64,000 bases of DNA from Paenibacillus lentus (lineage in GTDB: Bacteria > Bacillota > Bacilli > Paenibacillales > Paenibacillaceae): positions 2,418,001 to 2,482,000 of the forward strand of contig NZ_CP034248.1 of NCBI RefSeq assembly GCF_003931855.1. Direction: 5' to 3'. Each line of letters begins with the position of its first letter. The first letter of the stretch is position 1. Shown here piece after piece: positions 1-8,534 of this stretch. Made by a program: the position numbers and the translations under genes. The notes beneath the pieces are model-generated. The model did no database searches. It was given only the letters and a program-made list of their open reading frames with translations, and had not been told where the DNA came from.

Positions 1-1
1 A

Positions 2-502
2 TTCGCGCTTCTAAGCGTCATTATAGGAGATATTGTTGGCAGTTGGCTGGACGGTATATTCGACATTTTAGCGCTTGATTTTCTGAAACCCATTATTATG
101 GCGTCCGCAGTCACAACGTTTGGAGGAGCTGGCGTATTACTAGTTCGATATACCGCTCTTGGTTCTGCAGCTGTCATCTTAATATCGATTCTGATCGCTC
201 TGTTTATGTCGGTTGTTATTTATTTTGCCTACGTAAAACCGATGGAGAATAGCGAGAATTCGACAGGCTTCTCTGCAACCGAACTTCCAGGCAAGCTGGG
301 TGAAGTGACCATACCGATTCCGGCGTCGGGCTTCGGGGAGATTATGGTTAATTTCGTGGCAGGAAATACGCTACATATTGCATCTAGTTGGGACAACACA
401 GAAATTCCGGTGGGTACGCTTGTCGTCATTATTGATTCGAAAGAAGGCGTCGTGCAGGTATCTAGGCTTTATGAGAATGATCAAGAAAAGGAGATGGTGT
501 GA
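2..502 (+). CDS. NfeD-like membrane protein (YuaF type), 5' end outside window
   Basis: The frame is open from the first bases of the window, so the ATG at 98 is internal and the true start lies upstream. About 166 residues are visible. There are two hydrophobic segments, roughly bases 2-100 and 130-235, followed by a soluble beta-rich tail of about 85 residues with the GKLGEVTIPIPASGFGEI stretch expected of the OB-fold of NfeD proteins. NfeD proteins are usually encoded beside flotillins and are thought to organise membrane microdomains with them; the flotillin gene follows immediately. In Bacillus subtilis the corresponding pair is yuaF-yuaG, a cell-envelope stress operon. Function is inferred from family and neighbour; the N-terminus cannot be judged. 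Confidence 0.8.
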   Translation, partial: FALLSVIIGDIVGSWLDGIFDILALDFLKPIIMASAVTTFGGAGVLLVRYTALGSAAVILISILIALFMSVVIYFAYVKPMENSENSTGFSATELPGKLGEVTIPIPASGFGEIMVNFVAGNTLHIASSWDNTEIPVGTLVVIIDSKEGVVQVSRLYENDQEKEMV

Positions 503-2119
503 TTGTTGTTTGAAGGTATTCCTGATTTTTTATTAATTCCGATTATTATTATTGGCGTAATTCTTGTGCTTGGCCTGGCCTTCTGGGCCCGGTATAAGAC
601 GGTAAGCCCGGATGAGGCAATGATCGTTACGGGTTCTTTCTTAGGTAGTAAAAATATTTCAGATGATGAAACAGGCCGTAAAATTAAAATCGTTCGCGGT
701 GGCGGGGCGTTCATTTGGCCTATTTTTCAAAAAGCAGAGTTCATGTCATTATTATCCCATAAGTTGGATGTCATGACTCCAGAGGTATATACCGAGCAAG
801 GTGTTCCAGTATCTGCGGATGGAGTTGCAATCATCAAGGTTGGCAGCTCTGTCGAGGATGTAGCCACAGCGGCAGAGCAGTTCATGGGCAAGCCAATTGA
901 ATCGTTAAAGGGAGAAGCCCAGGAAGTATTGGAAGGCCACCTGCGCTCGATTCTTGGATCGATGACGGTGGAGGAAGTCTACCGTAACCGGGATAAGTTC
1001 GCACAGGAGGTTCAAGGTGTCGCTGCTCGGGATTTGAAGAAAATGGGTCTGCAGATCGTTTCCTTCACGATTAAAGATGTACGGGACAAACACGGCTATT
1101 TGGAGGCTCTCGGTAAGCCGCGCATCGCTGCTGTTAAACGGGATGCCGAAATTGCTGAAGCCGAGGCGCTTAGAGATTCGCGGATTCAAAAGGCACTTGC
1201 AGAGGAGTCCGGTCAAAAAGCGGAACTGCTTCGCGATACAAATATTGCTGAGGCTTCCAAGGAGAAGGAATTGAAGGTGGCTTCTTTTAAGAAGGAGCAG
1301 GATACGGCGAAGGCTGAAGCGGACCAGGCTTATCATATCCAGGAAGCACGTGCAAAACAGACGATGGTTGAAGAGCAGATGAAGGTAGAGCTCGTTCGTA
1401 AAGAACGCGAGATCGACCTGCAGGATAAAGAAATTATCGTACGCCAGAAACAATATGATGCCGAGGTAAAGAAGAAAGCCGATGCGGATCGTTACGCCGT
1501 AGAGCAAGCGGCAGAGGCGGAAAAAGCTCGTAAAATGCGGGAAGCTGACGCGCTGCAGTATTCTATCGAGACGCAGGCAAGAGCTTCTGCGGAACAGAAG
1601 CGTCTTGAAGGGTTAGCGATTGCCGATGCCGAGCGGGCTAAAGGTACGGCAGATGCGGAAATTATCAGACTGCGGGGGCTGGCGGAAGCCGAAGCGAAGG
1701 AAAAGCTGGCTGAGGCGTTCCAGAAGTTTGGTGAGGCTGCGATTCTTGATATCGTCGTGAAAATGCTTCCTGAGCTTGCAGAAAAAATTGCTGGTCCTAT
1801 TTCGTCCATCGACAAGTTAACCGTCGTCGATACCGGAAAAGGGGAGGGCGCAGCGCGGGTAAGCAACTATGTTACCGAGCTTATGGCTACCGCACCAGAA
1901 ATGCTAAAGAGCGTTTCCGGCATAGAGCTAGATCGTTTGATTAAAGGTTTGACGCAGGGCAAAGCCCTGCCAGCGGCAGCCCCTGCACAGGCACCAGCTG
2001 CTTCCACCTCTGGGTCAGCTCAGACAGCGTCTGCCGGCACGGCAGCTCCGTTATCAGGGGCAACGGTCAAGCCGCCTGTCATTCAAGAAAGCGCTGCTTC
2101 TTCGGAACAGAAATCTTAA
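503..2119 (+). CDS. floT: flotillin-like protein FloT (YuaG)
   Basis: The protein has 538 residues. An N-terminal hydrophobic hairpin segment (about 5-28) is followed by an SPFH/band-7 domain (about 30-200). Next comes a long Glu/Ala/Lys-rich coiled coil (about 210-400) with the EA-rich repeats typical of flotillins, and a C-terminal oligomerisation region ending in a low-complexity Ala/Pro/Ser tail. Flotillins scaffold ordered membrane domains that recruit signalling and secretion proteins. The start is TTG at 503, with AAAAGGAG eight bases upstream; a second TTG follows directly at 506. It begins right after the stop of the NfeD-like gene, so the two are almost certainly co-transcribed. A hairpin terminator lies downstream. 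Confidence 0.92.
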   Translation: MLFEGIPDFLLIPIIIIGVILVLGLAFWARYKTVSPDEAMIVTGSFLGSKNISDDETGRKIKIVRGGGAFIWPIFQKAEFMSLLSHKLDVMTPEVYTEQGVPVSADGVAIIKVGSSVEDVATAAEQFMGKPIESLKGEAQEVLEGHLRSILGSMTVEEVYRNRDKFAQEVQGVAARDLKKMGLQIVSFTIKDVRDKHGYLEALGKPRIAAVKRDAEIAEAEALRDSRIQKALAEESGQKAELLRDTNIAEASKEKELKVASFKKEQDTAKAEADQAYHIQEARAKQTMVEEQMKVELVRKEREIDLQDKEIIVRQKQYDAEVKKKADADRYAVEQAAEAEKARKMREADALQYSIETQARASAEQKRLEGLAIADAERAKGTADAEIIRLRGLAEAEAKEKLAEAFQKFGEAAILDIVVKMLPELAEKIAGPISSIDKLTVVDTGKGEGAARVSNYVTELMATAPEMLKSVSGIELDRLIKGLTQGKALPAAAPAQAPAASTSGSAQTASAGTAAPLSGATVKPPVIQESAASSEQKS

Positions 2120-2177
2120 TGCGAATCACTTGACAATTAAGAGCAATAGCTGTAACTTGTGCATAAGTTACGCTGTA

Positions 2178-2207
2178 AAGCGTCCCGCCGAAAGGCGAGA
2201 CGCTTTT
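2178..2207 (+). terminator. rho-independent terminator after floT
   Basis: A 12-bp stem with one mismatch (AAGCGTCCCGCC / GGCGAGACGCTT) closes on a GAAA loop and is followed by TTTTA. It separates the flotillin operon from glcT. Confidence 0.8.
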
Positions 2208-2277
2208 ATAGTGCGCCATACTATGATAAAATTTATTATTCATAAGCAAGGAATTTGTAAGCAAGTGAGGTGCAAAT

Positions 2278-3120
2278 GTGAGCAGGCTGCATATAGCCAA
2301 AGCGTTGAACAATAATGTGATCATAGCGAATCACCCCGGGCATGGGGAGGTCGTTGTCATTGGCAAAGGTATTGGATTTAACCGCAAGCAAGGCGATACT
2401 ATTCCTCTGGATGCGGTGGAGAAGATGTTTATTCTGACGAACCAGCAAGAGCAGGAGCAGTATAAACAACTTGTTCCTCAAATTGATGAGCGTCTGATCG
2501 AAGTTATCGGGGAGATCATTATGTATATCTCTCAGAAGACCGGCAAGGAACTGAATGAACATATTCACATTGCATTAACCGATCACATTTCGTTTGCGAT
2601 TAAACGGGCGGAGCAGGATATTGCAATCCATAATCCCTTTCTGTTTGAGACAAGGGAAATATATCCTATGGAGTACGAATTGGCTGAGTACGCCATTGAA
2701 CTGATCCATCATAAGCTAGGCATAGACCTAAGCCAGGATGAAATTGGCTTTGTCGCGCTTCACATCAATAGCGCAATGACGAATCGGCATGTCCGTGAAG
2801 TGCGAGAACATACACAATTGATTGCGGATTTAGTGCATATGGTGGAGGAAGAGTTGAAGCTAAGGATACTTCGCCATTCTTTGGATTATTCTCGTTTGCT
2901 GACTCATTTAAGATTTGCCATTGAACGGGTGCGTCGTGGTGAAAATGTTGCCGTCGTCGAGAAATTGGAAGCGCTGCTAAGTCAGGAGTATCCGGCGCTA
3001 TATCAGTTAGCCGGGAGATTGACGAAAGTGATGGAGGAAAGGCTAAACAAGCCGGTCTATCAGGCTGAAATCAGTTATTTGACTATGCACTTGCATCGCT
3101 TAACGGTACACCATAAATGA
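2278..3120 (+). CDS. glcT: GlcT-type transcription antiterminator (BglG family, two PRDs)
   Basis: The protein has 280 residues, usual for the family. Residues 1-56 match the CAT RNA-binding domain that grips the RAT hairpin. Two PTS regulation domains follow (about 70-170 and 175-280), with histidines in the expected places (HIHIALTDH and ALHINSAM in PRD1, THLRFAIERV and TMHLHRL in PRD2). In glucose-grown cells, unphosphorylated GlcT binds the RAT in the ptsG leader and prevents the overlapping terminator from forming; EII-Glc phosphorylates and inactivates it when glucose is absent. The start is GTG at 2278, preceded by GTGAGGTG. The gene lies directly before ptsG, whose leader carries a recognisable RAT, which supports glcT over other BglG-family members. 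Confidence 0.92.
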   Translation: MSRLHIAKALNNNVIIANHPGHGEVVVIGKGIGFNRKQGDTIPLDAVEKMFILTNQQEQEQYKQLVPQIDERLIEVIGEIIMYISQKTGKELNEHIHIALTDHISFAIKRAEQDIAIHNPFLFETREIYPMEYELAEYAIELIHHKLGIDLSQDEIGFVALHINSAMTNRHVREVREHTQLIADLVHMVEEELKLRILRHSLDYSRLLTHLRFAIERVRRGENVAVVEKLEALLSQEYPALYQLAGRLTKVMEERLNKPVYQAEISYLTMHLHRLTVHHK

Positions 3121-3134
3121 TTATACAAAAAGTC

Positions 3135-3164
3135 TTGACACTGATGGAATCTTCTTGTTATACT
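3135..3164 (+). promoter_or_regulatory. SigA-type promoter of ptsG
   Basis: TTGACA (3135-3140) and TATACT (3159-3164) are separated by 18 bp, just after the glcT stop and upstream of the RAT/terminator leader. This is a near-consensus housekeeping promoter. Confidence 0.8.
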
Positions 3165-3198
3165 CAAAATCGATAAACAACAATAGCATATCACAATG

Positions 3199-3229
3199 TG
3201 TAACTGATTCGATCAGGCATGAGTTGATT
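3199..3229 (+). promoter_or_regulatory. RAT ribonucleic antiterminator site (GlcT target)
   Basis: The core AACTGATTCGATCAGGCATG (3202-3221) contains the CTGAT-TCG-ATCAG hairpin and closely resembles the ptsG RAT of Bacillus subtilis. Its 3' part overlaps the 5' arm of the leader terminator, so RAT folding and terminator folding exclude each other. This arrangement is the known GlcT switch. Confidence 0.85.
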
Positions 3230-3321
3230 AAAGTACTGTGATTGCATTTCTACCTTGCGGGGTATTATAACCGTAGGCAGATCTGTATCACTTAGTATCT
3301 TTTATTAGCTCATGCTTTTTT
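3217..3321 (+). terminator. conditional leader terminator of ptsG
   Basis: GCATGAG (3217-3223), which overlaps the RAT, pairs with CTCATGC (3309-3315), followed by six T (3316-3321). The large loop resembles that of the B. subtilis ptsG leader. The terminator should stop ptsG transcription unless GlcT stabilises the RAT. Confidence 0.75.
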
Positions 3322-3369
3322 GCTGTTGTTAAACATTAAAGTGAAAATAAATTATACAGGAGGATGGGT

Positions 3370-5436
3370 ATGTTTAAACGCTTTTTTGGCGTTCTACAGC
3401 GTGTGGGTAAAGCATTGATGTTGCCTGTTGCGTTACTGCCAGCAGCCGGTTTGCTGCTTGGGATCGGGAACATGCTGGTGAGCCAGGAGTTTCTGAATCT
3501 CGTTCCCGCTCTAGACAATGCTACGGTCAGTGCGATTGCAACCGTGATGATGAATGCTGGAGATATCGTGTTTGCGAATCTGGCACTGCTGTTTGCTGTC
3601 GGTGTTGCCGTTGGTCTTGCGGGCGGCGATGGGGTTGCGGGTCTTGCTGCGATTATTGGTTATTTGGTCATGAATGTGACTATGGGTACGGTGATCGGAG
3701 TTACGCCAGCTATGATTGGCGAGAACCCTGCTTATGCAAGCGTACTCGGAATTCCAACACTAGGCACAGGAGTGTTCGGAGGGATAATAGTTGGTATTCT
3801 CGCGGCTTCGATGTACAAGCGATTCTTTAAAATCGAGCTGCCTTCGTACCTTGGTTTCTTTGCGGGTAAACGATTTGTACCGATTATGACCGCGGCAACA
3901 TCGTTGTTGCTTGGCTTGCTGATGGTCGTCATTTGGCCACCGATCCAGGGAGGGCTTAATGCCGTATCCTACTTTATGCTTGAGCAGAATCGAACGATTT
4001 CTGCATTCATTTTCGGAATCATCGAACGGGGACTTATTCCTTTCGGTCTCCATCATATCTTCTATTCACCGTTCTGGTTTGAGTTTGGTGAATATGTGAA
4101 CAGCGCTGGGCAAATTGTACGCGGTGACCAGAAGATCTTTATGGCGCAGCTTCGCGATGGCGTAGGCTTCACAGCGGGAACCTTCATGACGGGTAAATTC
4201 CCATTCATGATGTTCGGATTGCCTGCGGCGGCTCTAGCTATATATCATGAAGCTAAGCCTAAGCATAAGAAATACGTTGCCGGAATTATGGGCTCGGCTG
4301 CCCTTACTTCCTTTTTGACAGGAATTACGGAGCCGCTTGAATTTTCTTTCCTGTTCGTGGCTCCACTGCTGTTCGTAGTACACTGTGTATTTGCAGGTTT
4401 GTCTTTCATGACGATGCATCTGCTGGATGTTAAAATCGGGATGACCTTCTCCGGTGGTCTGATCGACTTTTTGATTTTCGGGGTAATTCCGGGACGTACG
4501 CCATGGTGGAACGTCATCATCGTTGGCTTGATCCTTGCTGTTGTTTACTACTTCGGTTTCCGCTTCGTTATTCGCAAATTTAATCTGAAGACCCCGGGTC
4601 GCGAGGATGAGGAAAGCGAAGTCAGTGGTGAAGAACAGGAAGCGGGATCTAAATCGAAGCAGGATGAGCTGCCTCAGAATATACTTGCTGCGCTTGGCGG
4701 GAAGGATAATATTGTTCATTTGGATGCTTGTATCACCCGCCTTCGGGTTGAGGTAAAAGAGAAATCGGAAGTGGATAAGAGCCAATTGAAAAACCTGGGT
4801 GCTGCAGGAGTTCTTGAAGTTGGCAACAACATTCAAGCCATTTTTGGCACAAGATCTGATACGATTAAGACTCAAATTGGAGATATAATGGATGGGAAGA
4901 CCCCAGTGAATACTCCGGCTGCTTCTGTGGAAAAATCTGCTGAAGCTGAGCAGCAAGCCGCGCAGGAGGGTAATGCCATTATTCCAGAGGAAATCGTAAT
5001 GCCGGCAAGCGGCGAACTTCTAGAAATCACGGAAGTTCCAGACCCGGTGTTTTCCGAAAGAATGACGGGCGACGGGTTCGCGGTACTTCCTAATGAGGGA
5101 ACGATTTGTTCTCCGGTTAACGGAAAAGTGTTCAATGTATTCCCTAGTAAGCATGCCGTCGGAATTTTGTCCGATGGGGGCAAGGAAGTGCTGGTGCATA
5201 TCGGAGTCAACACGGTGAAGCTGAAAGGACAAGGATTTAAAGTTCTTGTGGAAGAAGGCGACTTAGTAACTGCAGGGCAGCAGATTATGGAAGTGGATAT
5301 CGCCTATGTAAAAGAAAATGCGAAATCCCTAATATCGCCGATTATTTTCTCCAATCTTCCGGAAGGTTCTACAGTATCCTTGAACAGATCAGGTACATTG
5401 AAAGCCGGAACAGGGGACATCATTACTATTAAGTAA
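3370..5436 (+). CDS. ptsG: glucose-specific PTS enzyme EIICBA
   Basis: The domain order is IIC (about 1-410, many membrane segments, including GITEPLEFSFLFVAPLLF), a charged linker, IIB (about 435-510) and IIA (about 535-688). The phosphocysteine is Cys454 in HLDACITRLRV. The IIA phosphohistidine is His610 in VLVHIGVNTV, with the partner histidine in SKHAVGIL. The protein imports glucose and phosphorylates it to glucose-6-phosphate using phosphate from HPr. Two in-frame ATGs exist: 3364 abuts the AGGAGG (3358-3363) with no spacing, whereas 3370 has normal spacing, so 3370 is chosen (688 residues). Transcription should depend on GlcT through the leader RAT. Confidence 0.95.
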   Translation: MFKRFFGVLQRVGKALMLPVALLPAAGLLLGIGNMLVSQEFLNLVPALDNATVSAIATVMMNAGDIVFANLALLFAVGVAVGLAGGDGVAGLAAIIGYLVMNVTMGTVIGVTPAMIGENPAYASVLGIPTLGTGVFGGIIVGILAASMYKRFFKIELPSYLGFFAGKRFVPIMTAATSLLLGLLMVVIWPPIQGGLNAVSYFMLEQNRTISAFIFGIIERGLIPFGLHHIFYSPFWFEFGEYVNSAGQIVRGDQKIFMAQLRDGVGFTAGTFMTGKFPFMMFGLPAAALAIYHEAKPKHKKYVAGIMGSAALTSFLTGITEPLEFSFLFVAPLLFVVHCVFAGLSFMTMHLLDVKIGMTFSGGLIDFLIFGVIPGRTPWWNVIIVGLILAVVYYFGFRFVIRKFNLKTPGREDEESEVSGEEQEAGSKSKQDELPQNILAALGGKDNIVHLDACITRLRVEVKEKSEVDKSQLKNLGAAGVLEVGNNIQAIFGTRSDTIKTQIGDIMDGKTPVNTPAASVEKSAEAEQQAAQEGNAIIPEEIVMPASGELLEITEVPDPVFSERMTGDGFAVLPNEGTICSPVNGKVFNVFPSKHAVGILSDGGKEVLVHIGVNTVKLKGQGFKVLVEEGDLVTAGQQIMEVDIAYVKENAKSLISPIIFSNLPEGSTVSLNRSGTLKAGTGDIITIK

Positions 5437-5456
5437 GCACAGCATTGGTTACAGAA

Positions 5457-5496
5457 TCCCTCATCTCAATAAGTTGACCACTTTTGAGGTGAGGGA
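5457..5496 (+). other. 13-bp stem hairpin between ptsG and ptsH
   Basis: TCCCTCATCTCAA (5457-5469) pairs with TTGAGGTGAGGGA (5484-5496) across a 14-nt loop, with one G-U pair. No T-run follows, so it is not a standard terminator. It may protect or process the mRNA, and it overlaps the candidate internal promoter. Confidence 0.6.
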
Positions 5497-5504
5497 GTTA
5501 TAAT
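5474..5504 (+). promoter_or_regulatory. candidate internal promoter for ptsHI
   Basis: TTGACC (5474-5479) and TATAAT (5499-5504) are 19 bp apart, slightly long. A separate promoter for the general PTS genes downstream of ptsG would match the logic known from B. subtilis, where ptsHI is expressed without glucose. Evidence is motif only. Confidence 0.45.
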
Positions 5505-5541
5505 AAACATAAATTCAAAGCAGAAAGCGAGATGTACTAAC

Positions 5542-5817
5542 ATGGAAAGAGTATTCAGAATTACGGACGAAGACGGAATCCACGCACGCCCAGCAACAGC
5601 GCTGGTTAATACAGCAAATAAATTTAGCGGTGCTGAAGCTTTCGCGGAAGCAAACGGCAAGAAAGTAACTTTGAAGTCGATTCTGGGGGTACTATCCCTG
5701 GGTCTTGAGCAAGGTGATCTTATTACGATCATTGTTGAAGGAGACAATGCCGCAGAAGCACTTCAAGCGCTCACTGATGTAATGGTCAATGAAGGGTTAG
5801 GCGAAGTGAATGCTTAA
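5542..5817 (+). CDS. ptsH: phosphocarrier protein HPr
   Basis: The protein has 91 residues. The active-site histidine is His14 within DGIHARPAT. The regulatory serine is Ser46 in [10 protein letters not shown], the site that HPr kinase phosphorylates in Firmicutes to make the CcpA corepressor. HPr carries phosphate from enzyme I to sugar-specific enzymes II such as PtsG. No strong ribosome binding site is visible before the ATG. The gene overlaps ptsI by 8 bases, implying translational coupling. The catabolite control it mediates fits the cre-like sites elsewhere in the window. Confidence 0.97.
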   Translation: MERVFRITDEDGIHARPATALVNTANKFSGAEAFAEANGKKVTLKSILGVLSLGLEQGDLITIIVEGDNAAEALQALTDVMVNEGLGEVNA

Positions 5818-7525
5818 TATTCAAGGGATTGCTGCATCGGCAGGTGTAGCGATTGCTCCGGTATTCAAGCTGGAGCATCCTGACTATACGGTAAAGCACC
5901 GGGGGATCGAAGATACTGCGGCTGAGATTACTCGCCTGGAAGAAGCTTTATCGAAATCGCAGCAGGAGCTTGAAGCAATTAAGGCGCGTACGCAGCAAGA
6001 GCTGGGGGAGAAGAAGGCGGAGATTTTTGAATCGCACCTGCTTATTCTGAATGATCCTGAGCTGCTTACGCCGGTACGAGATAAAATTAATACGGAGAAA
6101 GTCAGCGCGGAGTATGCGCTGAATGAAACGGCACAGCAGTTTATCTCCATGTTCGAAAATATGAAGAGCGACTATCTTCGTGAACGGGCTGCTGATATGA
6201 AAGACGTAACGAAGCGCGTGCTGACCCACTTGCTTGGATTGAACTATGTGAATCCTGCAGAGATTAGCGAGGAGGTTATCGTGGTAGCGGAAGACCTGAC
6301 GCCTTCGGATACGGCGCAGCTTAACCGCAAATACGTTAAGGGCTTTACGACAAACATCGGCGGCCGTACTTCTCACTCTGCGATTATGGCTCGTTCCTTG
6401 GAAATTCCGGCTGTTGTCGGAACGAAAGACGTACTAAGTAAAGTAAGCAATGGCGACCTGCTTATTGTAGACGGGCTTGACGGTACAGTGATCGTAAACC
6501 CGTCTGCCGAAGTAGTGGAGCAATATACAGCCAAACGCGACGCTTATTTGCAACAAATCGAAGAATGGAAGAAGCTGCGTGAGGTTCCGACAGTATCCCG
6601 TGACGGGGTACACGTGGAATTAGCTGCCAATATCGGAACACCGAACGATGTTGCGGGCGTTCTTGAAAATGGCGGTGAGGGCGTAGGTCTATACCGCACC
6701 GAGTTCCTTTATATGGGGCGGACGGAGCTTCCTTCTGAAGAAGTGCAGTTCAACGCTTATAAGACGGTGCTTGAAAAAATGGAAGGCAAGCCCGTAGTTG
6801 TAAGAACGCTTGATATCGGCGGCGATAAAGAGCTGCCTTATCTGGATTTGCCAAAGGAAATGAACCCTTTCCTTGGCTTCCGAGCCGTTCGTCTCTGTCT
6901 GGAGCAGACGGATATCTTCCGCACACAGCTTCGCGCCTTGCTGCGGGCTAGCACGTACGGGAATTTGCGGATTATGTTCCCTATGATTGCTACCCTGGAT
7001 GAGTTCCGCCAAGCGAAATCCTTGCTGTTGGAAGAGAAGGCTAAGCTCGTATCTGAGGGTGTAGCCGTATCGGAAGATATTCAAATTGGCATCATGGTGG
7101 AAATTCCTGCTACAGCCGTATTGGCTGATCAATTCGCTAAAGAAGTCGACTTCTTTAGTATCGGCACGAACGATCTCATTCAGTATACGATGGCTGCCGA
7201 CCGGATGAACGAGCGCGTTTCATATTTGTACCAGCCTTATAACCCAGCTATTTTGCGCTTAGTAAAAATGGTTATCGACGCCGCTCACAAAGAAGGACGT
7301 TGGGCGGGAATGTGTGGCGAGATGGCAGGGGACGCTACAGCAATTCCGCTGCTGCTTGGACTTGGGCTGGATGAGTTCAGTATGAGCGCTACATCAATCC
7401 TGCCAGCCCGTTCGCAAATCGCCAAGCTTTCCAAGAGCGAGATGCAGGAACTGGCAGCAAAGGCACTTCAGCTTGGCACGGCTGAGGAAGTTGTAGAGCT
7501 TGTTAAAGGTATTAATCAGTCATAA
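5810..7525 (+). CDS. ptsI: PTS enzyme I (phosphoenolpyruvate-protein phosphotransferase)
   Basis: The protein has 571 residues, the normal length. The N-terminal HPr-binding and phosphohistidine domain carries His189 in [17 protein letters not shown]. The C-terminal TIM-barrel PEP-binding domain shows [24 protein letters not shown] and [17 protein letters not shown] Cys in GMCGEMAGD near residue 500 is the expected catalytic acid. It transfers phosphate from PEP to HPr, the first step for all PTS sugars. The start overlaps ptsH by 8 bases. A strong terminator follows, so this is the last gene of the PTS operon. Confidence 0.97.
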   Translation: MLNIQGIAASAGVAIAPVFKLEHPDYTVKHRGIEDTAAEITRLEEALSKSQQELEAIKARTQQELGEKKAEIFESHLLILNDPELLTPVRDKINTEKVSAEYALNETAQQFISMFENMKSDYLRERAADMKDVTKRVLTHLLGLNYVNPAEISEEVIVVAEDLTPSDTAQLNRKYVKGFTTNIGGRTSHSAIMARSLEIPAVVGTKDVLSKVSNGDLLIVDGLDGTVIVNPSAEVVEQYTAKRDAYLQQIEEWKKLREVPTVSRDGVHVELAANIGTPNDVAGVLENGGEGVGLYRTEFLYMGRTELPSEEVQFNAYKTVLEKMEGKPVVVRTLDIGGDKELPYLDLPKEMNPFLGFRAVRLCLEQTDIFRTQLRALLRASTYGNLRIMFPMIATLDEFRQAKSLLLEEKAKLVSEGVAVSEDIQIGIMVEIPATAVLADQFAKEVDFFSIGTNDLIQYTMAADRMNERVSYLYQPYNPAILRLVKMVIDAAHKEGRWAGMCGEMAGDATAIPLLLGLGLDEFSMSATSILPARSQIAKLSKSEMQELAAKALQLGTAEEVVELVKGINQS

Positions 7526-7585
7526 TTGTTAATCAAGTATTAAGTAAACTTTTAACTTTTCCAACATTTTTGGGTTTCATTACAG

Positions 7586-7612
7586 CCGGCGCATTTTGCG
7601 CCGGTTTTTTTT
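7586..7612 (+). terminator. rho-independent terminator after ptsI
   Basis: CCGGCGCA (7586-7593) pairs with TGCGCCGG (7597-7604) across TTT, followed by eight T. Confidence 0.92.
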
Positions 7613-7737
7613 GTTCAATGGTCAAACGTTTGTGATGGTATCGCATCTTTCGCGGAGGGACGTTAGGATTTATACAAATTTGGGTAAAATAACAATGTGG
7701 CTAAAGTTATGCATTACATTGAGGAGGGTGTTACTTT

Positions 7738-8379
7738 ATGACCAAGAGTACGAATCAACAGACCCAGTACTTAGATGTGGCAAAAAGAACTGAGTTTACC
7801 CGCTCTTCACTAAATCAATTGAGAAAATCGGGGCATATCCCCGCAAGTGTGTATGGAGGAGGAACGGAAGCCCAGTCCGTTTACGTAGAGGAGAAGCAAC
7901 TTGTCAAAGTGGCTCGTACGGGACGTAGCGAGTTTTTTGACTTGCGGATTGACGGTGGCCAGGGTATTCCGGTTTTGATAAAAGAGCTGCACCACCGGAG
8001 TGGAAAAGTCATTCATGTTGATTTCCAGAAGGTTTCAAAGAACAAACCGGTTCGCGTAAAAGTGCCGCTTATTTATAATGGGACGCCGGAGGGGGCCAAG
8101 ATTGGCGGAATATTGCAGGTGCAAACAACGGAGGTGGAAATAGAAGGTTTGCCCGACTTGCTTCCGAATGGGTTGGAAGTGGATGTGACGTCGTTGGGAT
8201 CCGGCGACAAACTGGTTGCAGGCGACATCAAACTGTCCGAAGGGATAACATTAGTCGGCGGAGAAGATGAACTGCTGGCTTCCGTCGTACTGCCACGAAT
8301 GGCAGGAGCAGAGAACGACACGGACGCTGACTCTGCTGCGGAGCCGGAAGGGGATGAAGGAGTGGGAGGCAAGGAATAA
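7738..8379 (+). CDS. rplY: ribosomal protein L25 / general stress protein Ctc
   Basis: The protein has 213 residues. It has the N-terminal 5S-rRNA-binding beta-barrel of L25 (about 10-95, with GHIPASVYGGG) and the C-terminal TL5/Ctc domain (about 100-190). An acidic tail completes the long two-domain form found in Bacillales. It binds 5S rRNA in the 50S subunit; in B. subtilis the homologue Ctc is stress-induced. The ATG at 7738 is preceded by GAGGAGGGTG. It is flanked by terminators on both sides and so is monocistronic. I see no clear SigB-type promoter in the 120 bases upstream. Confidence 0.93.
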   Translation: MTKSTNQQTQYLDVAKRTEFTRSSLNQLRKSGHIPASVYGGGTEAQSVYVEEKQLVKVARTGRSEFFDLRIDGGQGIPVLIKELHHRSGKVIHVDFQKVSKNKPVRVKVPLIYNGTPEGAKIGGILQVQTTEVEIEGLPDLLPNGLEVDVTSLGSGDKLVAGDIKLSEGITLVGGEDELLASVVLPRMAGAENDTDADSAAEPEGDEGVGGKE

Positions 8380-8401
8380 GTTAGCTGGAAATGGTGAAAG
8401 G

Positions 8402-8430
8402 AAGACGGTCTAGTGGATCGTCTTTTTTTG
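8402..8430 (+). terminator. rho-independent terminator after rplY
   Basis: AAGACGGTC pairs with GATCGTCTT (one G-U) and is followed by seven T ending at 8429. Confidence 0.9.
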
Positions 8431-8516
8431 TGCTATAGGCATGAGTAGATATTGCTAGTATAATATATTCATTAAATGTATTATAATTCCATTAATAGAT
8501 ATTATAAAACATTCCT

Positions 8517-8522
8517 TTGTAA
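8517..8522 (+). promoter_or_regulatory. separated -35 element (TTGTAA) of the bdbDC promoter
   Basis: TTGTAA at 8517-8522 lies just left of the IS4-type element. If the element and one copy of its target duplication are removed, this hexamer sits exactly 18 bp before TATAAT at 10065-10070. Together they would form a good SigA promoter, now split by about 1.5 kb. Confidence 0.5.
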
Positions 8523-8534
8523 CTAGCTTAGTTA

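Noticed and set aside
905..1507. 200-codon open frame antisense to the flotillin gene
   Set aside because: Lies within the coiled-coil coding region of floT, which is clearly the real gene; no ribosome binding site.
4234..4956. 240-codon open frame antisense to ptsG
   Set aside because: Falls within the IIC-IIB coding region, with no start signal or recognisable domain.
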